Shown one piece after another: positions 8,735-15,277 of a stretch of 29,436 bases of DNA. Each line of letters opens with the position of its first letter. Positions within the stretch are counted from its first letter, which is position 1. The position numbers were made by a program, and so were the translations under genes. Origin of the DNA: a virus; the IMG/VR virus record IMGVR_UViG_3300000545_000003, positions 1-29,436 of that record, one strand, 5' to 3'. The notes beneath the pieces are model-generated. The model worked only from the letters and a program-made list of their open reading frames with translations. It searched no databases and was not told the origin of the DNA.

Positions 8735-9210
8735 TAGTGTTTAGTACCAGTAACACCTTGCAATGTAGCTTGCTGCTTTTCACAAGCCGCTTCCCATGCA
8801 GTATCGTCACCAAAAGTCTCTTTTTCAATGACTTTTGGAATGTAGATATTGACTGCTGTAGCTGGTTGCAAATTCTCTTTGCCTTTGATTTTGGCAAACA
8901 GCTTTAGCGCTTCAATGCGGTCACGAGCAAAGTTTGACTTTTCAATGATATCTCTTAACTGTGTTTCTAAGTAGATATCATCCTCATCCTTACCCGTATC
9001 AGTTTTTAACTGTGCCTTGGCTTCACTATATAGTTGTGTAAGTTCCGCATCAATGAACTCGCCAAAGTCATTAGGCTTGCCCCATTGCATAATGACCCAC
9101 ATAGCCCGATGGCTATCGTGGGGATGCAACTTGAATGCAGCATCATAAGGCTTACCACCATATTTTAGTAACAGCCTTGCATACTGATACTTTTCTTCTG
9201 TTTCAGTCAT
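8734..9210 (-). CDS. terS: Terminase small subunit (putative)
   Basis: A 158-residue helical, charged protein directly upstream of terL with TAATG coupling. It begins with a short helical region including YDAAFKLHPHDSHRAMWVIMQWG, followed by long helices (ELTQLYSEAKAQLKTDTGKDE, LRDIIEKSNFARDRIEALK), and ends in a flexible tail. This is the usual organisation of a small terminase: an N-terminal DNA-binding part, a central oligomerising helix pair and a C-terminal terL-contacting tail. The call depends on position and size; the sequence is not strongly diagnostic. Confidence 0.7.
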   Translation of the reverse strand: MTETEEKYQYARLLLKYGGKPYDAAFKLHPHDSHRAMWVIMQWGKPNDFGEFIDAELTQLYSEAKAQLKTDTGKDEDDIYLETQLRDIIEKSNFARDRIEALKLFAKIKGKENLQPATAVNIYIPKVIEKETFGDDTAWEAACEKQQATLQGVTGTKH

Positions 9211-9445
9211 GACAAGCGGCCTTGACCGATTCGTTATGATTGTAGATTTGACGTGCTGTTTCTGGTGTTAGCGTATCTGATTTTGATATCCAGATAGCCT
9301 TAACCCAGTCACAAGCGGTGTCGACTTTAATAGGTGTTAACTTGACAGTTTCAATGACGTCAGGTTTTGTCTCTTGTCCATTGCTCGCGCAACTTAGATT
9401 CAATATCAGCATCGCTAAGCTTAGCGTTATCACTTTGAGTTTCAT
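9203..9445 (-). CDS. Rz1-like outer-membrane spanin / lipoprotein
   Basis: An 80-residue protein with an N-terminal signal (MKLKVITLSLAMLILNLSC). Cys19 is a likely lipidation site, although the residue at -3 is Asn rather than the usual Leu. The mature part has the pattern DTACDWVKAIWISKSDTLTPE and QIYNHNESVKAAC, known from short phage lysis-cassette proteins. It starts inside the Rz-like gene in another reading frame (86-nt overlap), with AAGG six bases before the ATG. Nested spanin genes are typical. It probably forms the outer-membrane half of the complex that fuses the membranes at lysis. Confidence 0.65.
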   Translation of the reverse strand: MKLKVITLSLAMLILNLSCASNGQETKPDVIETVKLTPIKVDTACDWVKAIWISKSDTLTPETARQIYNHNESVKAACHD

Positions 9446-9668
9446 TGACTACCTTGATTGCATCGACTCTAACATCGGCCGATTCGTGAGCGCGCTCGAT
9501 TTCAGTGACTGCAATCGCCTCATGGTCTTTCGAACGTTCATTAGCCGCAGTCGTCTCAGATTCCAAGTTTCCAACCTTACGCGTCAACTTGAGAACGGCC
9601 AAGGCGGAAATACCGGCAATAATCCAGCCACCGCTGGTTTTCGCGAATCCTAAAATCCATGCCCACAT
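9360..9668 (-). CDS. Rz-like inner-membrane spanin
   Basis: A 102-residue protein with one N-terminal membrane segment (WIIAGISALAVLKL, residues about 14-27) followed by a charged helical, coiled-coil-prone periplasmic domain (KVGNLESETTAANERSKDH...). This is inner-membrane spanin architecture. The start ATG at 9668 has a strong Shine-Dalgarno (GGAGG, 7 nt spacing). The Rz1-like gene starts inside it, and the SAR endolysin lies just upstream. It should span the periplasm with its lipoprotein partner during the last step of lysis of a Gram-negative host. Confidence 0.7.
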   Translation of the reverse strand: MWAWILGFAKTSGGWIIAGISALAVLKLTRKVGNLESETTAANERSKDHEAIAVTEIERAHESADVRVDAIKVVNETQSDNAKLSDADIESKLREQWTRDKT

Positions 9669-9696
9669 AACTCAACCTCCGATTTTATAGCCCAAA

Positions 9697-10281
9697 CTAT
9701 GGGGTTCGCGCGAGTTGTTTCTCACACAACTCACGCCTTGCGGCCGCTCGTTTCACTAAACCGGGCAACGCTTTGTAACCGCCCTTGCTATCCTTTACGT
9801 ATATCCACTGAGGCTTCCCGTTAGCATCCTCATTGAAGCGCTTACACCCTGTAGCGTAGTCGCCAATACGAAAAGCTTTCTCAATCGACGTATTACAAAA
9901 GGTGCCGAAATTATAGTTATGATCAATCGCACTTGCTAGCGCAAACGGTTTACTACTTAAGTATGGCGCGCACTTTAGCACTGGTTGCGCATGCTTGATT
10001 AACCCTTGCTCCAATGAGACTTTGCATTCAACCAATGTGTATCGCTTGCCAACTTCGACGTTATAAGTGTCACCAGCGCACTTCGTAGGGATACCTATCG
10101 GGTCAAAATAGCCATGCAATATCATCCCTTCAAAGCGTTCAGTGAATCCGATATCAGTCTCATTACCTAGCAGTATGGTAGCCGCTCCAAAGCCTATTAC
10201 AGCAATTAGACTAACTTTCGTACCTTGCTTAGCTAGACTCGGTCTAGATGGCTCAACAGACTTCTGATTCTGTTCAATCAT
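9697..10281 (-). CDS. SAR endolysin, GH24 lysozyme
   Basis: A 194-residue muramidase. The catalytic triad of T4-type lysozymes is visible with correct spacing: E51, D60 and T66 in RFEGMILHGYFDPIGIPTKC. An N-terminal hydrophobic stretch (SLIAVIGFGAATILLG, residues about 24-39) without a cleavage site indicates a signal-anchor-release enzyme that the Sec system exports and that is held in the membrane until depolarised. It cuts peptidoglycan in the periplasm. It overlaps the holin gene by four bases (ATGA) and is followed by the spanins. Several Cys (C68, C84, C98) may form regulating disulfides. Confidence 0.88.
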   Translation of the reverse strand: MIEQNQKSVEPSRPSLAKQGTKVSLIAVIGFGAATILLGNETDIGFTERFEGMILHGYFDPIGIPTKCAGDTYNVEVGKRYTLVECKVSLEQGLIKHAQPVLKCAPYLSSKPFALASAIDHNYNFGTFCNTSIEKAFRIGDYATGCKRFNEDANGKPQWIYVKDSKGGYKALPGLVKRAAARRELCEKQLARTP

Positions 10282-10580
10282 ACTTTGTCCAACTTTGTCT
10301 GCTTAATCAGTCTAGACACTGCGGACAAAAGGAATATGAGAGCAGCAATCAAAGTAATGACTTGCTCCGGTAGCAAGCGGCGTACTTCATTTGGCATCAT
10401 TGACCAAATTTGAAATATCTTGTCTGGCCAGACTGTCAGCGCAGTCATTAGTAACGTGCCGAATGCGCTTAGCCGGAGTGACCATAACTTGTGTGCTGTA
10501 CGCCACTTAGCAATTGGCGTAGGTAATTTAGATGGTATTTTGGATAACGAATTAGATATTGAATTGCGTATTGACGTCAA
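10278..10580 (-). CDS. Holin
   Basis: A 100-residue membrane protein with two hydrophobic segments (LSAFGTLLMTALTVWP around 38-53 and VITLIAALIFLLSAVSRLI around 74-92) and a positively charged C terminus (KQTKLDKV). This fits a two-segment holin or pinholin paired with a SAR endolysin. The start is a TTG at 10580; it is supported by GAGG seven bases upstream and by the lack of any in-frame ATG before the first membrane segment. The weak start codon may keep expression low. It is the first gene of the late operon. Confidence 0.75.
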   Translation of the reverse strand: MTSIRNSISNSLSKIPSKLPTPIAKWRTAHKLWSLRLSAFGTLLMTALTVWPDKIFQIWSMMPNEVRRLLPEQVITLIAALIFLLSAVSRLIKQTKLDKV

Positions 10581-10953
10581 ACGCTTACCTCGCTTTGCCC
10601 TAACCCTAGGGGTTACCGACCTGTAGGCGCAACGCTAGGTCCGCTGAAATGGCGCTGTACGCCTGGCAAGCCACTAGCCGCTAGGTCAACCCGGCTTCGA
10701 GCTCGAAGGACTAAACCCGGGGCGACAACGGCCGGCAATCCACCGCGCTAGGACCTCGAAAGCGATGCAAGTCCACCGCGCCAGCCTGCGATAGGAACCC
10801 CCTCCCCTCGCCCGGTCTATCAACCTGCAATCACAAGCCAATCGCGGCAAAAGCCAACTCAGCTCGCAAGCGAGTTACACACCATCAGTGCACAGTCGTT
10901 AGTCAAGGGGAGTTGCACATAGGCGTACAACTCGACTAACAGCGCACATTACA
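10581..10953. other. Structured noncoding region between operons
   Basis: No gene is visible. The stretch 10620-10800 is GC-rich compared with its surroundings. It contains a perfect 14-bp palindrome (CTTCGAGCTCGAAG, 10695-10708), three copies of CGCTAGGWC (10633, 10679, 10746) and the palindrome TAACCC-TAG-GGGTTA (10601-10615) next to the holin start. It also holds a composite stem: GTTAGTC/GACTAAC (10898-10904 with 10934-10940) enclosing GAGTTG/CAACTC (10910-10915 with 10928-10933). The late promoter for the holin operon should lie here, but I find no convincing sigma-70 pair. A small RNA or regulator sites are possible. Confidence 0.5.
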
Positions 10954-10988
10954 AGAAAAAACCCTACAGCCAGGGGAGACTGTAGGGT
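10954..10988 (-). terminator. Intrinsic terminator, minus strand
   Basis: A 9-bp perfect stem (10961-10969 with 10980-10988, ACCCTACAG/CTGTAGGGT) with a 10-base loop. On the minus strand it is followed by a run of six Ts and then CTTGT. It ends transcription of the small-gene operon whose last gene stops at 11111. Confidence 0.88.
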
Positions 10989-11047
10989 CCACTAATCAAT
11001 CGAAGGTGACGATACTACGTGTATATTTTGTCTTACTAATTTGCTAC

Positions 11048-11092
11048 CGCTCGGTACATGTAGGATAAGCGGGGGTTTGCATGTACCGAGCG
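11048..11092 (-). repeat. 13-bp inverted repeat downstream of last operon gene
   Basis: Arms CGCTCGGTACATG (11048-11060) and its complement (11080-11092) are perfect, with a 19-base loop. It begins about 18 bases after the stop at 11111 and has no T-tract on the minus strand, so it is not itself a standard terminator. It may protect the 3' end of the mRNA or be a protein-binding site; the true terminator follows about 60 bases on. Confidence 0.7.
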
Positions 11093-11110
11093 AGCAACTT
11101 GACCAGACAT

Positions 11111-11779
11111 TCACGCCGTGCGCCAAACCCTCGCACCGCCGTCAACCGGACGCAACACAAATCGGCGAGTCGGCTTGTAAGCCTGAACAATCTCACCCTT
11201 GCGATTCGTTTCAGTCTGACCTTCGATTGGAGTCGCAAACCGGCGCTGCGCTGCGCTTACAGTGCTAGCTAGACCCTTGTACTTTTTCGAATCCTTTTCA
11301 ACACCCTTGACCAGAAACGATTGGCCAACATTCATCGTTGCGAAAGGATATAGCGATTTTCGGCCAAAACCGATGCGAGGGCCAAGCTGAGGGACGTCAA
11401 TACCATCCTCCAACTCGAAGCCGCTTGCGCTCATTTCATCATCGGAATCCATATCCGATTCAACATCGGACTCGTCCACCGAAACTGCACTCAATGCCGC
11501 ATCTTGACGTTGTTTGGCCACGTATTCATGTCCTTTTGGAGTGGCGCGAATCGCGACACCACCGTTGCCATCATTGACTGCCGTATTGATTTCTACAAGC
11601 TGAAGCTTGAGCATCGTGTCAAATACTTCAGCGCGTGCGAACGTGCCGCCTTGTCCAGCTGCAACGATTTCCTCAATCGTGGTAGGATAGGCGGCAAAAG
11701 GCGACACATTGGCATTCGCAGGCGCGGCGGTCGCAACTGTGGAACCGTTCTTGGTAACTTTCTTAGGGGGCTTTGCCAT
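11111..11779 (-). CDS. Two-domain phage protein, unknown function
   Basis: 222 residues from the ATG at 11779, chosen for its AGGAAG Shine-Dalgarno; the open frame extends upstream without a good start. Residues about 30-85 look like a winged-helix or similar small domain (PTTIEEIVAAGQGGTFARAEV, KGHEYVAKQ). An acidic linker follows (about 95-120). The C-terminal part has LYPFATMNVGQSFLVKGVEK, a 'YPF..M.VG.SF' pattern seen in many small phage proteins of unknown function, ending in RFVLRPVDGGARVWRTA. It is the last gene before two hairpins and a terminator. A DNA-binding or regulatory role is only a guess. Confidence 0.6.
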   Translation of the reverse strand: MAKPPKKVTKNGSTVATAAPANANVSPFAAYPTTIEEIVAAGQGGTFARAEVFDTMLKLQLVEINTAVNDGNGGVAIRATPKGHEYVAKQRQDAALSAVSVDESDVESDMDSDDEMSASGFELEDGIDVPQLGPRIGFGRKSLYPFATMNVGQSFLVKGVEKDSKKYKGLASTVSAAQRRFATPIEGQTETNRKGEIVQAYKPTRRFVLRPVDGGARVWRTA

Positions 11780-11862
11780 TTTCGAAACTTCCTTTTGTCT
11801 GTCGCGACACTGCGACTGCCAAGCAATATGCCCACACTCATTGAATCGCGCAACCCGAAACG

Positions 11863-12261
11863 TCAATTTGTCTGTCGATTTGTCGAATCGGCTTCGATTG
11901 AGCCACTTTCGAACCCTTTGATTGCGCAATCTTGGGCGATAGTTGCGAGCTTTCGCATGGCTTCCAACATGTTGCGCAACGCCTTGATATGGGAAGCTTC
12001 CGCATTCGGTAGCCTTTCCAAATCGCGTAACATAAAGCCGAGGCATTCAGTTTGCCTTGTTACGCATTGATAAAGCATCGGCGCCGTTGCCAATAGCCTA
12101 GAAAATTCTGTAGGCGGAGCAACACGCAAACCGAATACCATAAGTGGATACTGTTCTGCAATCGCAATGTGCTTAGAAGTAGCATACACATTGCCATCCT
12201 CATCTACAGTCATATTCATAGCCTCGATTTGCTCATGCGTCAGAAAGTCTTTATCAGTCAT
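11863..12261 (-). CDS. Hypothetical early protein
   Basis: A 132-residue protein with AAAGG eight bases before the ATG. The middle contains RLLATAPMLYQCVTRQTECL, similar in style to a common phage accessory pattern in which a short 'ATAPELL' helix is followed by a helical hairpin. The C-terminal half is helical (IKALRNMLEAMRKLATIAQD). No enzymatic motif is seen. The gene lies between a small membrane protein and the two-domain protein, separated from the latter by 83 nt. Confidence 0.6.
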   Translation of the reverse strand: MTDKDFLTHEQIEAMNMTVDEDGNVYATSKHIAIAEQYPLMVFGLRVAPPTEFSRLLATAPMLYQCVTRQTECLGFMLRDLERLPNAEASHIKALRNMLEAMRKLATIAQDCAIKGFESGSIEADSTNRQTN

Positions 12262-12273
12262 TCCAATAGCCTT

Positions 12274-12450
12274 TCATAGTACGTTTCTAGACAAGGGTAG
12301 CGTTTGCATAACGCTTTCTAACTCGAGTCGTTTGCGCTCATAGGCTAAGCGCTCCAACTCAACAATACGTCTAAGACGTCTATACAGCCAAGCGGATATC
12401 CCAGTCTCAGCAACACTCACACCTATGAGTACAATCTCAAGGGTTGTCAT
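12274..12450 (-). CDS. Small membrane protein
   Basis: 58 residues from the ATG at 12450; an ATG two codons upstream (12456) is less likely because AAGGG would directly abut it, while it sits six bases from 12450. One N-terminal membrane segment (LEIVLIGVSVAETGISAWLY) is followed by a basic amphipathic helix (RRLRRIVELERLAYERKRLE). It overlaps the 36-residue gene upstream. Function is unknown; such proteins in phages include superinfection exclusion and host-membrane effectors. Confidence 0.6.
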   Translation of the reverse strand: MTTLEIVLIGVSVAETGISAWLYRRLRRIVELERLAYERKRLELESVMQTLPLSRNVL

Positions 12451-12547
12451 TTTCATCCCTTGTCAACTTTGGACGCAATAGCCATCCAACGATGAATCCC
12501 AGATTGAACGTGACCCACATCCATAGTAGTGCGGTACCAAGTCGCAT
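12437..12547 (-). CDS. Tiny membrane protein, 36 residues
   Basis: The ATG at 12547 shares bases with the stop of the upstream gene (TAATG). The frame encodes MRLGTALLWMWVTFNLGFIV... and ends with a short charged tail (RPKLTRDENDNP). It is almost wholly one hydrophobic segment followed by a positive-then-acidic tail, and its end overlaps the next membrane protein by about 14 nt. Tight stop-start overlap on both sides and the clear membrane pattern support a real gene despite its size. It fills what would otherwise be a 90-base gap in a compact operon. Function unknown. Confidence 0.55.
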   Translation of the reverse strand: MRLGTALLWMWVTFNLGFIVGWLLRPKLTRDENDNP

Positions 12548-12858
12548 TAGAATGTCCACACTATGTATGAGGCTGGCATTCGTCGTATCGAACGACCTAA
12601 TAGGTAATACGCATTGCTAAATCTATCTGTAAGTATGCTAGCAATTTCCTCATACGAAGTTTCAACGGCCAACATCGTTACAATCATACCTCTAGCTCGA
12701 TTGATTTCACATTCGAAATAGTCATGCTCAATCAATCGCATGCGTCTACTGCGTCGCAAACAGTTCTCACACCACTTAGTGGACGCAAGAGTTTGTCTAT
12801 TGCGTACAGCCTTACTCCATTGTCTACATTGATAGGCGTAACGTCGTTCACCACGCAT
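12547..12858 (-). CDS. Hypothetical protein, paralogue of its neighbour
   Basis: 103 residues from the ATG at 12858, which overlaps the upstream stop (TGATG); an ATG at 12870 is the alternative. The N-terminal half is basic with CENCLRRSRR. The C-terminal half resembles the upstream 68-residue protein: CEINRARGMIVTML, ASILTDRFSNAYY and a final YIVWTF match CEIIKAKNAIKMML, AKVLSDRFHISYY and YEVWVF there. The two genes look like an ancient tandem duplication. No function recognised. Confidence 0.6.
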   Translation of the reverse strand: MRGERRYAYQCRQWSKAVRNRQTLASTKWCENCLRRSRRMRLIEHDYFECEINRARGMIVTMLAVETSYEEIASILTDRFSNAYYLLGRSIRRMPASYIVWTF

Positions 12859-13064
12859 CAAAATACCCATACCTCATAAGGTGTGTAGGGTGCAACTTCA
12901 TTGGCGCGATACAACGTATTGCTTTCCACATAGTAGGATATGTGAAACCTGTCAGACAAGACTTTAGCAATGTGTTCAGCAACCCCATTACCCGTTATGC
13001 ATGGTAACATCATCTTGATTGCGTTCTTTGCTTTGATGATTTCACACTGCACACAGCAACTCAT
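12858..13064 (-). CDS. Hypothetical protein, paralogue of its neighbour
   Basis: A 68-residue protein whose start overlaps the preceding gene by four bases (ATGA). It starts MSCCVQCEIIKAKNAIK, followed by a helix AEHIAKVLSDRFHISYY and a terminal YEVWVF. It shares this layout with the C-terminal half of the next gene downstream. The N-terminal Cys cluster (residues 3, 4 and 7) could bind metal or be redox active. Function unknown. Confidence 0.6.
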   Translation of the reverse strand: MSCCVQCEIIKAKNAIKMMLPCITGNGVAEHIAKVLSDRFHISYYVESNTLYRANEVAPYTPYEVWVF

Positions 13065-13270
13065 GATGGCAAATCCTTATGTCTAGCCAACCTCATCTTA
13101 TTCCAAATCTCAGCATCCATAACCTGCTCAGGCGTTAGCAATATCTCCACGTCGCATGCATCACACTTAAACGCGTCAAACAGATTCATTTCGGTTGACT
13201 CAGGCGTACTGAATGCCAATGCGAAACCAGTGTTAGTCATAGTGCCATTACAACATATCGGACATAGCAT
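13061..13270 (-). CDS. Small zinc-ribbon-like protein
   Basis: A 69-residue protein with two Cys pairs: C3-x2-C6 (with C7) near the N terminus and CDACD about residues 37-41, spaced like a zinc ribbon. The C-terminal part is helical (LTPEQVMDAEIWNKMRLARH). It sits in the small-gene operon two bases after the previous stop and is coupled to the next gene through ATGA. Metal binding is likely; any nucleic-acid binding role is inference. Confidence 0.6.
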   Translation of the reverse strand: MLCPICCNGTMTNTGFALAFSTPESTEMNLFDAFKCDACDVEILLTPEQVMDAEIWNKMRLARHKDLPS

Positions 13271-13272
13271 AG

Positions 13273-13635
13273 TTAACTCTCAACAAAATAGTCAGGCTTA
13301 GGGAACCGAGGTGAAAACTCTACACTCTCACAAAACTGCATTTGAACGTCGAATGCATCAGCCCAATAGTCAGTCAACTTTTCATCCGTTGGCAAGTACG
13401 CCATAAGTAGAATGTATTTCACTGGTAACATTGTAAACTGCATATTCACTTTAACTTGCCACCACGGATATCTAGGGTCGAAGTGAATAGGACTGAAGTC
13501 TTTAACTGACGGTATCTTGAATATGTAGCGCACCCAAGGTTGAGTCGCAGTTACACCGGGTGTGAAGTCATGATCAGACTTATTGCACCATTCTATAGTC
13601 TTACCGCATATCGTACACAATACAGGTTGAGTCAT
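13273..13635 (-). CDS. Hypothetical protein with N-terminal Cys pair
   Basis: A 120-residue protein. The N terminus has CTICGKTIEWC (residues 7-17), a possible metal site. The remainder is rich in aromatics (YPWWQVKVNMQFTM, LTDYWADAFDVQMQF). I do not recognise the family. It lies between the VRR-NUC nuclease and the zinc-ribbon gene, within a compact minus-strand operon. Confidence 0.55.
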   Translation of the reverse strand: MTQPVLCTICGKTIEWCNKSDHDFTPGVTATQPWVRYIFKIPSVKDFSPIHFDPRYPWWQVKVNMQFTMLPVKYILLMAYLPTDEKLTDYWADAFDVQMQFCESVEFSPRFPKPDYFVES

Positions 13636-13644
13636 TCTTTATTC

Positions 13645-14262
13645 CTAATTCAAATTGAGTGGTAGCGCTTCAATGTATTGACGCAACATATCCGCCGCTT
13701 CCCGCCAGCTGTAGCAAACCACCCAACCGTATCCTACCGACCGCGCATAATCAGCAAAGGCGGTTTGCTTCGCCGATAAACCTCCTACCCCGTCCCGCTT
13801 GGGCCGCTTGCTAGGCGCCTTGAGCTCAATGTAGAGCCCATGCCATCCCGAGTTCGGAAACGGTAGGAAGAGGTCCGCAACGCCCTGCCGAACACCCTCC
13901 GCCTTCAACTGACCGCCGCGTATCGCGCGCGACTGTAAACTATCGCCGCGCGAACCGCCGTTAGGTATCGCATGCAGCCAATGCAGTTGCGGTATGGCTT
14001 CAGTTGAGTCGATTTGTTTTGGATATACACCACTCTCATTCCAGGCATCCGCTATGTCCCATCCATATGTCTTGACGATTGCGATATATGCAAACAACGC
14101 AACCTGATGAGCGCGTTCGGTGTTTGGCTTAGCTAACTGATTTGGAGTCATAGCATCCGCCAAATGGAATACATTAATACGATTATTAGAATTGCAGCCA
14201 GAGATATAACCAGTGTGCCCACACTCATAGTCACCTGTATTTATGTGTTGCTGATACAACAT
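13645..14262 (-). CDS. VRR-NUC domain nuclease
   Basis: About 205 residues. The core is a VRR-NUC (PD-(D/E)XK-like) nuclease: HAIPNGGSR, then LKAEGVRQGVADLFLPFP (the metal-binding Asp in GVADL), GLYIELKAPSK (ExK catalytic pair) and GLSAKQTAFADYARSVGYGWVVCYSWREA. Phage proteins of this family are proposed Holliday-junction or structure-specific nucleases. The N-terminal 40 residues are not part of the domain and contain the motif TGTGGGCA in the DNA; an internal start at the Met of MTPNQLAKPN cannot be excluded. It is the first gene of its operon. Confidence 0.82.
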   Translation of the reverse strand: MLYQQHINTGDYECGHTGYISGCNSNNRINVFHLADAMTPNQLAKPNTERAHQVALFAYIAIVKTYGWDIADAWNESGVYPKQIDSTEAIPQLHWLHAIPNGGSRGDSLQSRAIRGGQLKAEGVRQGVADLFLPFPNSGWHGLYIELKAPSKRPKRDGVGGLSAKQTAFADYARSVGYGWVVCYSWREAADMLRQYIEALPLNLN

Positions 14263-14745
14263 CACTGCATTTGACTAGATTTGAGTCGTTACGAGACGCG
14301 TGACCCCCAAACTCCCATTCCTTTAGTACCTGATAAAATCGATTTCAGCCCTGCTAAGGCCCCTGTTTCGGCGCATAGCCAGGAACATTCATCCTTATAC
14401 AAGAAAATCGCAGACTGCGCAGCCTCTGTGCGTCTCTAAGAGGCGATTCGAAGTCGACCTAGGTCTACCTAGCCACCCTACCTCTAGCGGGCAACCTGGG
14501 GCAACGTCGTAAGAGCGCGAGGCATGTCTAGAGCTATCTGGCGCTCTATAGGGGTCGAAGGTGGTTCTCGAATCACTCTTTTGAGCTGTTTTCAGCTCTT
14601 TCCCCCTAATAATACCTGTAAGATTATGCCCACAATAGCTGGATGTATTTGTCTCGACTTCAGCCCTTTTCCCTCGGTTTCTCGTTAGAAAGTAACGTAG
14701 TGTAGTTAGTTAGTAGTAGTAGTTAGTTTTATTTAAGAGAGGGGA

Positions 14746-14809
14746 ATAAATATATTGGGGGGTGAATATTAAGGGGTGGTTATCCCAATATATTTATCTC
14801 TATTTTTTT
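14746..14809 (+). repeat. 14-bp perfect inverted repeat with T-tract
   Basis: Arms ATAAATATATTGGG (14746-14759) and its complement (14784-14797) flank a 24-base G-rich loop; 14803-14809 is a run of seven Ts. As RNA on the plus strand it resembles a terminator, but no plus-strand gene precedes it. As DNA it is an AT-rich cruciform or unwinding candidate at the point where strand composition flips. Confidence 0.75.
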
Positions 14810-14998
14810 AGACACTTTGATTTACCCTATTCACCCTCCTAAACCTCCAAACCTACTTTTTTCTACTACCTACAAAAAACCCACCCTTTTGTGGGCAAAA
14901 AGCCCCCTTCTCAAAAGAGCATGAGCCAACTAATCGGTCTACATTCCCCCCACATAAACCTACACCACTCACCTAAACTTACATCATCCGACCTTCCC

Positions 14999-15028
14999 AT
15001 ATATCAACATATATCAACATATATCACC
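14999..15028 (+). repeat. Three tandem 10-bp repeats
   Basis: ATATATCAAC, ATATATCAAC, ATATATCACC in direct tandem. The 10-bp unit puts successive copies on the same face of the helix, as with iterons bound by a replication initiator. The surrounding 100 bases are almost free of G. Confidence 0.75.
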
Positions 15029-15277
15029 TCACCTATATGTGGGGATACGCACATTTATCTCCATTTATTACCATATATAAACCGACCTATATAACATCAT
15101 CTTACAGGCTAGTTTCCGGGGTACTTTTACACAGAATCGGCCTAAATGTGCAGGATTCGGCGATTCTCTCGAGTTTTCTCGACTCTAATCAAGTCTGAAT
15201 GTAGGTCACACTATATCTGACCGTAACTCGAAACGCCCGGAGACCCCCCGACCTTCCGCTTTTTAGACCGATTTCAA

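Noticed and set aside
14583-14598. GAGCTG-TTTT-CAGCTC hairpin followed by TTT as a terminator
   Set aside because: Only six base pairs and three Ts, with no gene upstream on that strand.
14891-15094. 67-residue plus-strand open frame
   Set aside because: It is produced by G-poor repetitive DNA (His/Ile/Tyr-rich), has no start signal and overlaps the tandem 10-bp repeats.
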